From Hirsutella rhossiliensis (Eukaryota; Ascomycota; Sordariomycetes; Hypocreales; Ophiocordycipitaceae): a stretch of DNA of 64,000 bases. Shown in pieces: positions 47,601-59,828 of this stretch (position 1 is its first letter; every line of letters begins with the position of its first letter). The stretch covers positions 1,550,001-1,614,000 of the forward strand of contig NW_025408674.1 in assembly GCF_020360975.1 (NCBI RefSeq), given 5' to 3'. The position numbers and the translations under genes were made by a program. Under the pieces are notes generated by a model. It searched no databases, was not told the DNA's origin, and worked only from the letters and a program-made list of their open reading frames with translations.

Positions 47601-48305
47601 ATTGATAGCATGGTAAAACGCATGGCTCGAGGGATAGGGTGGAGTCGCGGGGACTTTACGCCGGCAACAATCATCAGGGCAGCCCTTTCCCTCGTCATTG
47701 CACGAAACCTAGATTCTAACGAAGCCCTATTTGGGGCAACCGTTATGGGCCGCCATGCTGCCGTGCCGGGCATCGAGCGAATGGCAGGGGTAGCATTTGC
47801 GACTCTGCCCATTCGAGTTTCGGTGGATTGGGAAGGGAGCATCAAGGATCTGCTGGAAAGGGTCCAGGACCAGGTGACGGACATGGTTCCATTTGAACAG
47901 ACGGGCCTGGAACAGATTCGGCGCGCAAGCGACGAGGCGGCATCGGCATGCGACTTCCAGTCCCTACTCGTCGTCCAATCGGCCATCAAGAAGGGCGACC
48001 TCCGGTACAGAGACGCAGGCAGCAAGGTGTTTGTCGAGGGGCTCGTGGCGAAAAAGTTCACTGTTGTGGAGTTGGGTCAGCGCACCGGCGCCTACCCTCT
48101 ATACGTCGAGTGCCAGCTTGACGCGGCTGAGGATGTGGAGCTGCGCCTCTGCTTCGACTCGGCAGTCTTGGGAGAGGTGCAGATGGAGAGCATTATTCGC
48201 CAGCTGGAAACCGCTCTTCGACAGTTGTCCGACCCTAGACGCTGTGAGGATAGGCTCGGGGACTTGGACGAGGTCGGCCAGCAAGATGCCAACGGCACCA
48301 TTTAG
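41675..48305 (+). CDS. NRPS 3' half: E-C-(half C)-A-T-C, open reading frame intact
   Basis: Continuation of the NRPS above, in frame for 6.5 kb. Exons 41675-43966 and 44046-48305 (79-nt intron GTTTGC/CTAG). Order: epimerase to about 42840 with TAHHLVVDLVSW (HHxxxDxxSW complete); condensation about 42890-44200 (MYPTSPMQEGILLSSS, NHCLLDG with the catalytic second His present); a lone C-terminal half of a condensation domain about 44240-44960; adenylation about 44980-46600 with FTSGSTGTPKG, YGPAETN, YRTGDLVRY and GRKDRQIKIRGQRVELGE; carrier about 46680-46890 (FFQIGGDSIGAMRL); terminal condensation about 47000-48270 (VLPCTPLQRSLLS). No thioesterase, as in fungal NRPSs that release by a terminal C domain, but there the motif is HWALYDG, with Trp for the catalytic His. 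Because the 5' half is dead, the protein is probably not made as a whole. Confidence 0.9.
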
Positions 48306-49647
48306 GCACGGCCAGGGGCATATGACGGATGCAAGTCGGGCACCATTATGTACTTGGTCTATTTTGGTTTTAACTGTATCGATTGAGTCTTCGGTCTATT
48401 ACACACAACGAAGGCGAAGATGGGGGGAGGGAAGCTCAGAGGTCTGCAAGTTCTTGTTTCTCGATTCTAGGGGAGAACGACCTGCTACTCCTACAATTGC
48501 TTGTATCCAAGAGAGGCCACCAAGGGGGTTTTCTGAGAGTCATGCAGGGGCTTGAGATCTACTACGTGAGGCGAAATATGTTCCAGCAAGATGGAAGTCC
48601 GTAGCAGGTAGCTGGCCTCTATTATGCTGACCCTGTCGTGACCATTGGGCGTATAGGGCACGTCGTGCACTATGTGACATACACCCCCATATTGGAAGGT
48701 ATTCCAAGCTGAAGCAGTGATAGAGATCATGACTATGGGGTTTCTATCAAAGACTCTTTTGTGGTTGACTTGTGAATGCGAATAGCTACGGCACTGAAGT
48801 ATATAAGCAATGTCGAGCTTGCTTTGCCGTCCTCAAGGTTTTAAGTGGCCATGTAAGCGCATAAGCGTAGAAGCGCATCAGCTGGATGGTCCTGCTAGAA
48901 GGCCTGGTCGCTGGAGGCTATGGAGCAAACGTCGTCATCCGGCTCGTCGTCGTCGGATGTAAGCCCTCCATAAATAAGCACCATCTTCCTCGCCATCACC
49001 TTTTCCCTCGTCTCCGTCGTCCTCGTCACCCTCTTCACCTTGATAGTAGCCCTCGCTCTCGCTGACTATCAACCCTGTCTCGTCAAATAACTCGTCCGGC
49101 ATGGGAGTGCATTCATCCCGAATAGGGTCGCACCAGAGCACTTTGAGGGCACGGCTCTGCACCGGATAGAGCGTAAAACCTGTTAATTCCATTATGGTTT
49201 TCCGCGGTTGTGGCCAGAATCTAAAATCAGATTCACGTTTTCAGGGGCCTCTGCTGTAAAAGTCTTGCCTTGATATAGAAATGCCTTGCTGAAGTAGAGC
49301 ATAAGGTCACCTCAGTAAGGGCATTATGCGTCGAGTCATTATTACCCACACTATATGCTCTGCAATCCCTTTCATACTTCCCGTCTCATTATCGATTGCA
49401 GTCCCATAGCGTAGGCGAACCATTTTACTTGGATAGCATGTCCATTTAAAGCGATGGCTTGACAATCATATCTTATTGCGCTCTTCTGCTCCCACAACCG
49501 CAGAAGATACGTTAGGTTGGACGTTCTGACTCAAATTTCGCGTCGACTAAGTGGATTCAGAGAGAAGAAATAGAAAGTTACATACATCATCTTCATCAGA
49601 TAATCAACCTTATATGTAAGAAACGGGTGGGGACAGCTCTGGCTTCA
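48306..49647. other. Convergent intergenic region
   Basis: About 1.3 kb between the NRPS stop and the MFS stop, AT-rich. A minus-strand frame at 49192-48935 begins MELTGFTLYPVQSRALKVLWCD and ends in an Asp/Glu/Gly-rich run. It has some protein character and could be the C-terminus of a lost gene, but no family is recognised and no upstream exon is evident. I do not call it a gene. Confidence 0.4.
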
Positions 49648-51105
49648 TTAGACTCTCATTACCGGTGGCTGTTCCGATTCCCCCGCTCTATCATCTTCAA
49701 ATGCTCCTTGTTGGCCTTCAACCTGGTAGTTGCGAAATACCCCTAAAAGACAAAAGTTATATACTACCTGTAACGCTCCCGCCGCCATAAAAGCGGCCCA
49801 AGTAAGATGAAGCTGCACCAGGAGACCGGTGATCAAAGGTCCAAAGCTAGCCGCCACAGTTTTAACCATATTCATAATACCTATTATTGCGGTTCTCTCG
49901 TCGGGTAAAAGGATGTCAGCTATAAATGAACTTCGCGGGGCAGTTTCTATATACTGGGTGCTCGAACGAAATATGAGTAGAGCGACAGCAATAGAGGGTG
50001 ATTCCGGAAAGCCGAGAAAGGCAAGAGCGACGACGGATGGAAGATGACTATACACCATAGTATTTAGATTTCCAAATCGACGGGCTATACTGGCAGCCAT
50101 CAGGATTGAAAGTGCCGATATAACAGATGTTATAAAGAAGAGAGAACCGAGATACCCCGACTCTAAAGAGAACTTGCGGTGGAAGTAGTCCGATATCCAT
50201 GAAAGCGTAGCTAGATTGCAAGCGAAGGCGTCAAACCCGAAGAGAAGCGCAAGCTTGATGCAGATATGGCGTCGCTCCGGACGAATTTGTGGGAGTAATG
50301 GCCTCTTGGTCCGACTGAGCCTTTGGCTGCTCAAGAGAGGAGTTCCCTCTTCTGAACACTGTGTTGGCCAGGACTCCAGTTCGCATTTATGGCTGAGCAA
50401 GATTGTCAGGAATACGTTCAAAAGACCAATTCCTCCGTAGACCAAGAATATAGCGCGATGAGCGTCGATGTGATTCCATTGCTCTCTAGCCCTAAGAGCG
50501 CTTTCAAGCCAGCCACAGCTAATTGTACCAAAGGCAATGCCCATAGTGCCAGTCATAGCATACCAGGCAAATATACTGGCTCGTATTTCTGATGGCGTCA
50601 GATGCGACAAAGTTGACTCCTCGATTGAACGAAATGGCCCTATCTCGTTTCCAGAAGGGCTGATAATGCCTATAGTTGCCGCCGCGAGTAAGACCCAGTA
50701 GTTGTCCGAGATTGCAAATATGAAGCCGCTGATAGACATCAGTGTAGATCCTAGACCTAGCATCCATCTCCGGCCAACTCCGTCGGTGATAAGGCTCAGA
50801 ATGAGACTGATAAGAGCATCACCGACTAGAGTTAATGCCATAAACAGACCGATGCGACTATCACTAATACCGAGCGCAGATAGGTAAGAGACGAGGATAA
50901 GAGAAGTCCCACCATAGGCTATCATGCGAGAGAAGCGTTGTAGTATGAGAAGTTTTGAGTCTGGAGGGGATTCATAGGCGGCGGTAAGGCCAAGTTCCCG
51001 CAAAAGCCGCTTTAGGATATTCACGGGCAAGCTTGGCGGGCTCGCCGTCTCTTCGTGAGTCATGTTGACAATCTCGGCAGCTTTTTGTCTGCGCGGACCA
51101 GTCAA
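49648..51105 (-). CDS. MFS transporter, intact
   Basis: Major facilitator superfamily transporter of 485 aa in one exon, with twelve expected helices. After a soluble N-terminus of about 60 residues come LILQRFSRMIAYGGTSLILVSYLSALGIS (helix 1), GDALISLILSLITDGVGRR (loop 2-3 motif A variant) and SPSGNEIGPFRSIEESTLSHL. The second half has FGFDAFACNLATLSWISDYFHRKF and LLPDERTAIIGIMNM before the final helices; the tail is acidic. An internal Met at residue 15 is an alternative start. Next to the NRPS in convergent orientation, it is the best candidate for export or uptake of its product, the more so because the left-hand MFS gene is dead. Unlike its neighbours on the left, it shows no RIP damage. 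Confidence 0.92.
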   Translation of the reverse strand: MTGPRRQKAAEIVNMTHEETASPPSLPVNILKRLLRELGLTAAYESPPDSKLLILQRFSRMIAYGGTSLILVSYLSALGISDSRIGLFMALTLVGDALISLILSLITDGVGRRWMLGLGSTLMSISGFIFAISDNYWVLLAAATIGIISPSGNEIGPFRSIEESTLSHLTPSEIRASIFAWYAMTGTMGIAFGTISCGWLESALRAREQWNHIDAHRAIFLVYGGIGLLNVFLTILLSHKCELESWPTQCSEEGTPLLSSQRLSRTKRPLLPQIRPERRHICIKLALLFGFDAFACNLATLSWISDYFHRKFSLESGYLGSLFFITSVISALSILMAASIARRFGNLNTMVYSHLPSVVALAFLGFPESPSIAVALLIFRSSTQYIETAPRSSFIADILLPDERTAIIGIMNMVKTVAASFGPLITGLLVQLHLTWAAFMAAGALQVVYNFCLLGVFRNYQVEGQQGAFEDDRAGESEQPPVMRV

Positions 51106-52162
51106 ATTATGGTGCGGTAAGGAGGGATCAGGAGGTTAGGAAATGAACTCTGACCATGAGCCTTGGCGCCTTTTGTTTCTTTTGAGGGCATGAGCAAACC
51201 CTAATCAGCAACACATTGCTCCAGAACTGCTACATAGGCACCCGGGTGCAACTTAGGAGCTGCTAGGATCTTTCTTGCGGCGTCATCCGCACCTCGCTTA
51301 TTGCCGGATGTCTTAAAATTAACCGCGGAACGACTAAGACGTCCTACATTTGCTCCAAAAGGATAGGTTACGGGATAACGGGAAGCTGTACTGCAGCGGT
51401 ACGGCAGAGACCTCAGGGGTCAGGGGCCAGGGGCCAGGGGTCCAGACAACCAGCCGTGCTACTGTACTGGAAGCACGGCCGAGACCGTCAGCACGGCTGG
51501 AAGAGACTGAGGCGGCCCAAGAGGTTGGCATTGGGTATTTAGCTGGCCTCTGCCGCCTCAGGAGTGGCGTTTCTTATCTATGGAGCATACCATCTTAACT
51601 AGCCTTACGGTTATGTATGAGATGTTTGTACGTAGCACTATAACTCTGGAAGCTTATAGCGAAAAAGGCGGTGCGAATAGCCTTTAATTGGCTGTTGTCA
51701 TGTTACTCGCGATGGTATAAATTTGCGGCATCGGCCTGGCCGCCCTGCACCTTGACTTGCCACTTCCCCACTCCAGTGTGCGCTGGCAAGCTAGTGATGC
51801 AGAACTGTGCGCCAAGACGGGGTAGTTAAGACTTGCATATAAATGCAGATACCCAGGTGTTCTTTATGCAGCAAATTCTGTTTTAGACCACATATCGCCG
51901 CAACATTACCTCACAGGCGCGGGCGTGAGGAATTCCCCGCGGGGTCGGTGCAGGGACATGCCCACCTCGAGTTGTTTCGGTATAGGTGAATAGCTCACTG
52001 GTTTCCAGACCAAGACAAGGCTACGGATGCTGTAATCGAGAGTGGAAAATGCGAGGAAGCTCAAACGTTCATAAGTTAAAATTACGGCCTTGTCTTAGTT
52101 GTATAAGCCCGTCCTCGTCCTATCGCCACTTGTCTTATTCCCTCACGACAGCATAGGCTCCT
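51106..52162. other. Intergenic region between MFS and dioxygenase
   Basis: About 1.05 kb; it should hold the MFS promoter and the dioxygenase 3' end. It contains a short tandem GGGGCCAG repeat at about 51416-51442. Nothing coding is recognised. Confidence 0.5.
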
Positions 52163-53170
52163 TCAAGCAACAGCAACATTGGCAGCAGCCCCCTCCCCTT
52201 GCAACCCATGATCCGGCCGCAAGAAAAAAGAGAGAAAGTATCTCTTCCCTGCCCCATCTGATGGCTGTGTCACTCTATGCAGCGGCGACTTGAACCTGCG
52301 ACTTGACAAGCGCTCCAGCGTGTTTCCCCCGTGCACAAGCGCGCAGCCCTCTGGGGGAGGCGGTACGAAGACCCATTTCTGCTGTCGCTCTTCCTCGTCT
52401 TCACCAGACAAGCACACCTGGACGCCCCACCTGTCGTAGAAGAGCATGGTCAGGGTGCCGCTGTCACGATGCTTGTTCTCGAGAACGTTGGTGGCCAGAG
52501 GCACCGTGGGCTCGGCGATGAGCTTGAGGCCACTCTCACTTGACTGGTCCGAGCGGTGCTTCTCCTGCAGCGGGAGGGAGAGTGCATCTGCCAGCCGAGC
52601 GAGCAGTACATGGGCGGCGTCGTGGCAGCCAGAGTGGAAGTTGTTGACGAGTTGGGCCTGCTCTTCCATCAAGGCAGGGAACGTGAGGGTGCCTCGGCGC
52701 ATCTCGTCCGTCGACATCTATAACGGAGAGCCATCAGTCCCAGCTGACGCTTGGCTGCTGCGCCCGCCGGCCTTACCTCGAAAGACTCATCGGTCTCGCA
52801 CGATTTGTAGCTGTCGAGCAAAAGGCAGAGGAAAGAGGAGGGAGAGGGCAGGTTAGTTACAGGACAAGGGTTCATATGACAAGGCACATTATACATACCC
52901 TCTATCACTCGAGGCCGGTTGTCCCTCCCGTACATCCTTCATCTTGACCTCGGTGGGCTGGTCAAAGTATTCCTCAGTGACAGTGTAGACGCCACGCGCC
53001 TGCTGAGCGACATGGTTCATCGTCGGCTCGTTGCGGAAGTCGAGGTAGAAAAACCCGGGATTTTGGGTGGCTTCAAGCAGCCTCGCGACCTCGGAGGCGT
53101 CCTTCGCCGCAAGCCTAGCGATATCCAGGTTCGCGACCGTGGATGTATCTGGGAGGTGAATTTGGGCCAT
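52163..53170 (-). CDS. 2-oxoglutarate/Fe(II)-dependent dioxygenase
   Basis: Non-haem iron dioxygenase of the isopenicillin-N-synthase-like group; oxidises a small molecule with 2-oxoglutarate and O2, substrate unknown. Exons 53170-52899, 52810-52777 (34 nt) and 52717-52163 give 286 aa; the joins restore SSDRG-YKSCETDESFE-MSTDEM. The N-terminal DIOX_N region shows NPGFFYLDF and VTEEYFDQP. The iron ligands are HRD (in NKHRDSGTLTMLFYD) and the distal His in SPLHRV, with a following KRYFLSFFLRP containing the Arg/Ser expected to hold 2-oxoglutarate. Slightly short for the family (about 330). Together with the NRPS and transporters it fits a tailoring enzyme. No RIP-type stops are present. Confidence 0.9.
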
Positions 53171-53726
53171 GGTGGTTTGTAGAGAGCTCCTGAGCTGATG
53201 TCAAGCCTTGCGCTGGGTACCTCGACCTCACTGTTGTTCGCGGTCGTATACCGAGGCAAGCACTCCTACGTCGGTGGGAGTAAGCAGATCAAGCGGGCAC
53301 AATGTAGTCATAAATAGACACATATCTCGACCACCAGGCCACGAAGGCTTCGAATGGCGTGACACCTACCATCCCCTGGGAGCATTTCTAGTACAATATA
53401 TCATATCTATTTGACTTTATATTCCGTACCCAGTATCATTTGATGCTACATTAGTATCCGAATTCGTATCGTACTGATCCCGCTCCGTGCTAATTCTATC
53501 GTACTTTTCTGTTGTGACAGGTCGTATCTCACCGCGGCGTCAATCACTCATTGTCGGTATCGAGCGGGCGTAACGAATGCCACCCAATCTTTCGGCCGCA
53601 TTTTCACACCGAAAGCGGGGTTTCATATAGAGCTATGTCGACCTTAAAGAGTAGGTTATAGTCATGGAAGAATATATCGGAAAAAGCGCACAAAACACTT
53701 GAAGATATAAACGCACCGAAAAGAGT
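53171..53726. other. Intergenic region left of second copia element
   Basis: Promoter region of the dioxygenase and then AT-rich DNA up to the CTAAA target site. No gene seen. Confidence 0.5.
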
Positions 53727-53731
53727 CTAAA

Positions 53732-53931
53732 TGTTGGATCCACCTGTGCACTAGGCACCGATCGCGCACGTATAACTAATCGACCGCGCTAGTCACGTGC
53801 GAGTAAGAGGTGAGACACAGGGAGGAAGGTCTTTGCACACAGTTTGTATGGGACACGTTTCCCTAGTTACACAAGATATAACCAATTGAACCAGTTCGAA
53901 TAACCTCACTGCAGTGAAGAGCCTGTCCACA
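53732..53931 (+). repeat. 5' LTR of second copia element
   Basis: 200 bp, TG...CA ends. No difference found by eye from the 3' LTR. Confidence 0.93.
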
Positions 53932-55092
53932 CTGATCAGTGTCGCCCGGCAAAGGTGACACAGAACAGCAAGACGGAAGAGAGCTAACCTATCGTCACGC
54001 TCTGCAAAGCGAGCTCCTGACGGTAGGATAGTTGCTACAACGCGCGGATTGCTACGAAGACTCTGCATCAGAGCCCACTCTAGTTATCCAACCGTGCCTA
54101 AGCTTTGCTGTCATCAGCGACCCTTAGGCGTGCCCTATCGCACATTGATAACCTCATTGACACCCTGTGCCCTGTTTCTCAGCACACAGCCTGTCAATAT
54201 GTCTGACAATTCATCTGCCGCACTAGCCCCGGCAACAGCCCAGGATACCCCGGCCAACGTGTCTCTCGAAGACAGGCAACTCGTTGAACGGAACCTGACG
54301 ATCGTGGAGCTCCCTTCACTCCCGATCAGGCATTTCGACGCGGATTTCCTCAACGAACCTATCACCCAGAGCTCCTCCTTGTCCACCGCAACAGCTTCTT
54401 CTTAGGCTGTGTGGCAACATACACGGTGGATAAACGTAACCACGGAATTGCCTGCTTGGGGATCTGTATAACGACTTCACGGGATGGAGCTATGATGACT
54501 TCGAACTAATCAACCCACGCCTTAGATCAAGACTCCGGACGCTTCTCAGAATTAGGGGGATCTATATGGGCAAGGCCAACTCTAGCATCTCTCGAGCTTT
54601 ATGTGGCCTTCTAACAAGTAACGAACTTCCTGAATGGGATGAGAACGAGTTGCTTGGTCAAGAGGTTGCTGAAAACACCGTGGCATATAAGGTGAAACAG
54701 AAGCTGCTCCAAGGAACTGTTAAAGCGGCTATATCGTCACCGGCACCGGTAGTAATCCAGCAGCCAACTATTACCCGACCGGCGGAACCGGAATCCCCTC
54801 AGATCATTGAGACCCATCAACCCGCTCAGCAAGAGCCTCAGCATCAATGGCGCGAATCCTCGGTATCAGCAGACGCTCCCCGTACGGACTACCAACTTCC
54901 GAGATGCATACACGAGCATTCCACCTGTTCGATTCGAGAACGAGGAAGTTGAGGCCGATCTCACGATTAGATTCATTAAGATATGGGACAAGAAACTAGC
55001 CTATACCGGCGAACCATACGATATCTTCGATGACAAGATCCGGAAATTCATGAGCGTGTGCCGTCAAGCAAACATTCCTCCGTCTAAATTCC

Positions 55093-57681
55093 ATGGTGTT
55101 TTCCTTCGATTCTGGCCAAGAAGCTCAGTCCTTCTTTCTACACGAAATCAGCACTGATTTAACCTTCGCTGAGATGTATCAGAAGATGAAAGAGCACTTT
55201 GACACCGAAATCAACCAGAAGATGTATCATACCCACTGGAGCACCCTCACCTTCAGCCGACTTCGGGCTGAGATGCCCGGTAAGTCATCTGACGAGGTCC
55301 TCCAGGCCCTTCTTACGAAATTGCGGCTCTGTAGGAGAGCACTCGGGGATAAGTCTGGCGGCGAAGGTGGCCTGATCGATGCAACGCTCAGGGCGTGCCG
55401 TGGTGTGCCTGAATTCCGACTCGCGATATACTCTCCGCACCTACATTTGAGGGATTGGCATCACAGCTTCGATCATCGCTATCTGCCATGCAAGATGAAC
55501 GATCTGAACAACCCAGTGGCCAATATCCCCAAGACCTGGATAGAGGACATGATCAGCACTTCGTGGATCGCAAATTTCAGCGAAATTCCGGCGGAACAAG
55601 AGGTCAATCACAAAGGCGTCAGCCAAATTGGAAGAAGAAATGCTACGTTTGCGGCAAGGAAGGTTGTTTCTCAACGAGACATCCTGAAAAGGAGAAAAGC
55701 AGCCAAAGAGAAGTATCTACGAGAGAGAGGCTTCCACGGTCAATCTCGTTCGTATGCTATGTTCTTGGCTGACTATGAAGGGGAATCACAGGATCAGGAT
55801 GACTCGAGCACCGAGGAATCCGATGATTCTGACTCCTCTGACCCTTATGAATCGTTCTACGCTGCTGCGACCTCTGTCCAACGAAGCTTTCCATCATCGG
55901 ATCTCTCAGTAGGCATCAAGTTATTCAACAGTGACGAACCCACACAATTCATACTAGATCGTTACTCTCAAGACTCGTTCCAAGGAATCATGCCGGACAC
56001 AGGTGCGGCATGCATATCGACGGGAGGAATCGAACAACTGCGTGCTCTCCAACGAGAGATGCCCCCAGTCCAATTCCGTGATGATCGCAAGCCCGAACCA
56101 GTTAGATTTGGTGCAGGAAGATTGGAAACACCACTTGGCGTGATCACCTTGAACACACCAGTGGGAGAGGTTGATTTTCATATAGTCAACGTGCCAACGC
56201 CATTCCTCCTATGCCTAGCTGATATGGATCGGCTCGGCGTATATTTAAATAACGTCACGAACGAGCTCGTTGGCAATGGTGTGAGCGTTCCAGTGATTCG
56301 AAGATGGGGTCACGCGTGGTTCTTCTTGCGGAAACAAGAGGCATCAGTGGCATATCTCACGGAGGCTGAATTGCGGCGCCTCCACACGCGTTTTGGTCAT
56401 CCATCCGTGTATCGGCTGCACAAGCTGCTGAATTCGGCTGGCCATGATGTGGAAATCGAAGCTCTGGAAATGATCAAGAAGTTCTGCCACTACTGTCAGA
56501 TGAAATCCGACCCGCCACGAAGGTTCAAGTTCAGCTTGAAGGATGATTGTGACTTCAATTACGAAGTCATCGTTGATGTCATGACATTGGGTGGCAGACC
56601 AGTCCTCCATGTTGTTGATCAAGCCACTGCCTATCAGGCAGGGAGATTCCTATCCAACATGACGGCCAAGGAAACGTGGCTCGCGTTGAAACAATGTTGG
56701 ATGGATACATACCTTGGACCACCCGATGTGATCACTCATGACGCAGGCACGAATTTCGCTGCTGCCGAGTTCCAAGCAGAAGCGAAATTGATGGGAATAA
56801 CGTGTCATCAGGTGCCTGTGGAAGCACATTGGGCTGTTGGGAAGGTTGAGAAGTATCATGTGCCCGTCCGAAGAGCATATGATATATTAAAGGCAGAGCT
56901 GAAGGATACCGTGAGCCCTGATCAAGTCCTTCAAATGGCTTTCAAGGCTGTCAACGACACAGCCGGTCCGGATGGCCTCGTTCCAACCCTCCTCGTCTTC
57001 GGTGCTCTGCCTCGAATGACGATGGATTCGCCGCCTACACCTTCCGCAATGGCAAGAGCTAAGGCGGTGTGGCGAACGATGTCAGAGCTGAGGAAGATCA
57101 ACGCCCAGAGGAAGGTTCAGACCGCGTTAAATACGCGTAATGGGCCTGATACAGCGTTGCGCCTGCCCCTATCCCTGGCGCTAGGAAGCGAAGTTCGCGT
57201 ATTTCGCGAGAAGCACGGATGGCAAGGCCCATATAAAGTGCTCGAGGTGACGGATACGGAAATCGCAGTTGACCTGGACAACGGACCAGCGAAATTTCGC
57301 AGTACATGCGTCCAACCGTACTATCGTCACCCGGAATCGCTCCTTCCTCAGTTGCAACCCGACCCTAGCCCTAGCCGCACAGACCCATCAACACAACAAT
57401 CACTCCTTCCTCAACACAATCCGATCAACAACATCCTCTTCAAAACCCTCTTCCCCCACCCACAACTCAACAACCTCTTCCTCTTCCTACCACAGAAGAC
57501 CAACCCAAACCTTTCGAATACCCTGAGCCAAAGAGGCCGCGCAGGCGTGGCCGACCTAGGAAGGATGCTGCACAAAATGGCACATCAGAATCCACTATTG
57601 TTTGCTCACCCGTTCAATTTATCGTTCATCATGAAGCTAATGCGTTTCTTGTTCGAAAAGAAATGGAACATCTCGGCCTAG
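55093..57681 (+). pseudogene. Gag-protease-integrase part of copia polyprotein
   Basis: Longest open frame of the second copia element, 862 codons. Its first third is gag-like (EMYQKMKEHFDTEINQKMY), then protease PDTGAA, a GAG-pre-integrase segment (LHTRFGHPSVYRLHKLLN with HYCQMKSD zinc-finger Cys), and an integrase core with DVMTLGG, THDAGTNF and GKVEKYHVP for the D,D,E residues. The tail (PYYRHPESLLPQL onward) is low complexity. The zinc knuckle lies in a different frame, which requires two compensating shifts inside this frame, so the product cannot be a normal polyprotein. Reverse transcriptase follows in other frames. Confidence 0.85.
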
Positions 57682-59623
57682 CCAAGCGGCTACGAGCTGA
57701 AGGAAAGATCACAAGCACCGGTTTCCCATTTGAAGCTTCCGACACACTCGAGCTCACGAACCTCCTCGCCGCTGGGGTCATTGTACCCGAAGAATTCGAT
57801 GCGAATAAACATGGTGGATATCGTGTCTTCAAATCACGAATGGTCAGAGAGGTTAAGGAAGAAATACTGCAACGCCATACGAGAAATCACGCCTCGTTGT
57901 GCAAGGATACAATGATGATGGGAAACGTGGGATCCTCACACAAGCCCCTACCATCAGCCGGCCCGCACAACGCGTGGCCTTGGCCTTAGCACCGTTTCTC
58001 TGCACACGGGATATGTTCATCATGATCAGAGACATCACGATGGCATACACACAATCCCAGACCAAGCTGGCCCGTGTCATCCTTGCAGCCCTTCCTCAAG
58101 AACTCAAAAGAAGATATCCAGAGGAACAATCCTGCGAATCGTGAAGCCGCTATATGGCATCGCAGAGGCAGGAGCCCACTGGTTCAACACATATCACGAC
58201 CATCACTGCCGCAAGCTTAATATGGAAACCTCTTCGTTTGACCCGTGCCTTCTGATCACGGCAAACAACATCGCCGACAAGGACCTGTTTGGCATCGCGG
58301 CCTTGCAAACGGATGACACATTCATTGTTGGCACAGATGCATTTCTCAAGATCGAGGAGAAAGAACTCTGCTTTAAGGCCAAGCCAAAGAGATTCTCCAA
58401 GAAGGTTCCATCTGCGACTTTAACGGCAGCCGCCTGACCATACAAAATGGCTGTGTCATCGTCAGGCAGAAGGGCCAAGCCCAAAACCTCGAGGAGATCA
58501 ATCTTCAGGCATCAAGTAGGCATCAGGATTATGCTGCTCAACGCGCCCGGGGCATATATCGCTTCGATTTGCCAACCCGAAGCAACATACGATTGTTCCG
58601 TTGCGGCACAAGCCCAAGAGCCCGTTAATACCGACTTCAAGGCTTTGAACAAGCGGATTGAATGGCAGATCAACAATCCCGACCGTGGCCTATGTTACAT
58701 ACCCATCGATCTCGAGAGCGCGAAGATCTTTGTGTTCACCGATGGATCATTCGCCAACAATAAGGATTTAAGCTCTCAAATCGGCTTTGTGATTATCATC
58801 GCCAATGAGACCGCGCAATCAACCGATTCATTTTCCATCCGCGGAAACATTCTTCATTGAGCTCAACTAAATGCAAGCGCGTTACTCGAAGCGTTCTTGC
58901 ATCAGAGATCTATGGATTGACATCGGGCTTCGATCTCGCATTTGTGATCAAGCAAACGGTCAATACGATCGCACAACGCCTTGATCTGAAGCAAATCCCG
59001 CTCGTCATTTGCACAGATTCATATAGCCTCTATGAGTGCCTCGTCAAACTTGGCACCACAACAGAGAAGCGACTCATGATAGATATCATGGCGCTGAGGC
59101 AGGCATATGAATCAAGGGATATTGCGGAAATCCGTTGGGTCAACGGCGCAGATAACCCTGCCGATGCTATGACGAAGGCATCACAAACAGCGCCCTCACG
59201 CAGTTTATTAGCGACAATCAGCTAAACGTGAGGGTGGAAGGATTCGTTCATCGCAATAACACAACAATTCTCGACGAGATTTAATCGGTTTTTCGTTCCC
59301 TTCTTCTGCTTTACCGTCGTTCTTTTATTCCATTCACATTAACGAGGAGATCCTCGTGTCCATATTCCAACGTGGGACCGATGGAATCAGCTAGCGCATC
59401 CGGCGCTCGAAATGCGGCCCATGATGGCGTGTGGCAGAACACACCCAGTGTGGGGGAGGGAGAGCTACAGTCAGAGCACACTATCCAACATAGTGATGCA
59501 TCGTGGTAGGAGTTTGTTGGTGTTCTTGTTCGTGTTTTTCCTATCTCATCTTAATTCGCTGTGTTTGGTGTGTTTTTGGTGGATTGATTAGTGCGCGATC
59601 ATCGATTTAGAAAGAGGTTCCAG

Positions 59624-59823
59624 TGTTGGATCCACCTGTGCACTAGGCACCGATCGCGCACGTATAACTAATCGACCGCGCTAGTCACGTGCGAGTAAGA
59701 GGTGAGACACAGGGAGGAAGGTCTTTGCACACAGTTTGTATGGGACACGTTTCCCTAGTTACACAAGATATAACCAATTGAACCAGTTCGAATAACCTCA
59801 CTGCAGTGAAGAGCCTGTCCACA
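59624..59823 (+). repeat. 3' LTR of second copia element
   Basis: 200 bp, TG...CA ends, followed by the CTAAA target duplication. Confidence 0.93.
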
Positions 59824-59828
59824 CTAAA

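Larger units (their letters stand above)
53732..59823 (+). mobile_element. Recently inserted Ty1/copia LTR retrotransposon, defective
   Basis: A 6,092-bp element bounded by 200-bp LTRs and the target duplication CTAAA (53727-53731 and 59824-59828). LTRs begin TGTTGGATCC and end GTCCACA and appear identical, implying recent insertion. Plus-strand content: gag from the ATG at 54199 (MSDNSSAALAP), a CCHC-like knuckle in another frame at about 55640 (CYVCGKEGCFSTRH), protease (PDTGAA) near 55990, integrase about 56350-57000, reverse transcriptase about 57660-58440 and RNase H about 58700-59220. The coding region is split over at least seven frames or stops, for example 54403, near 54950, near 55160, 57681, 57987, 58142 and a TGA for Trp at 58858. 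It shows no RIP-type TA bias, in contrast to the older element at 30-36 kb. Confidence 0.93.
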
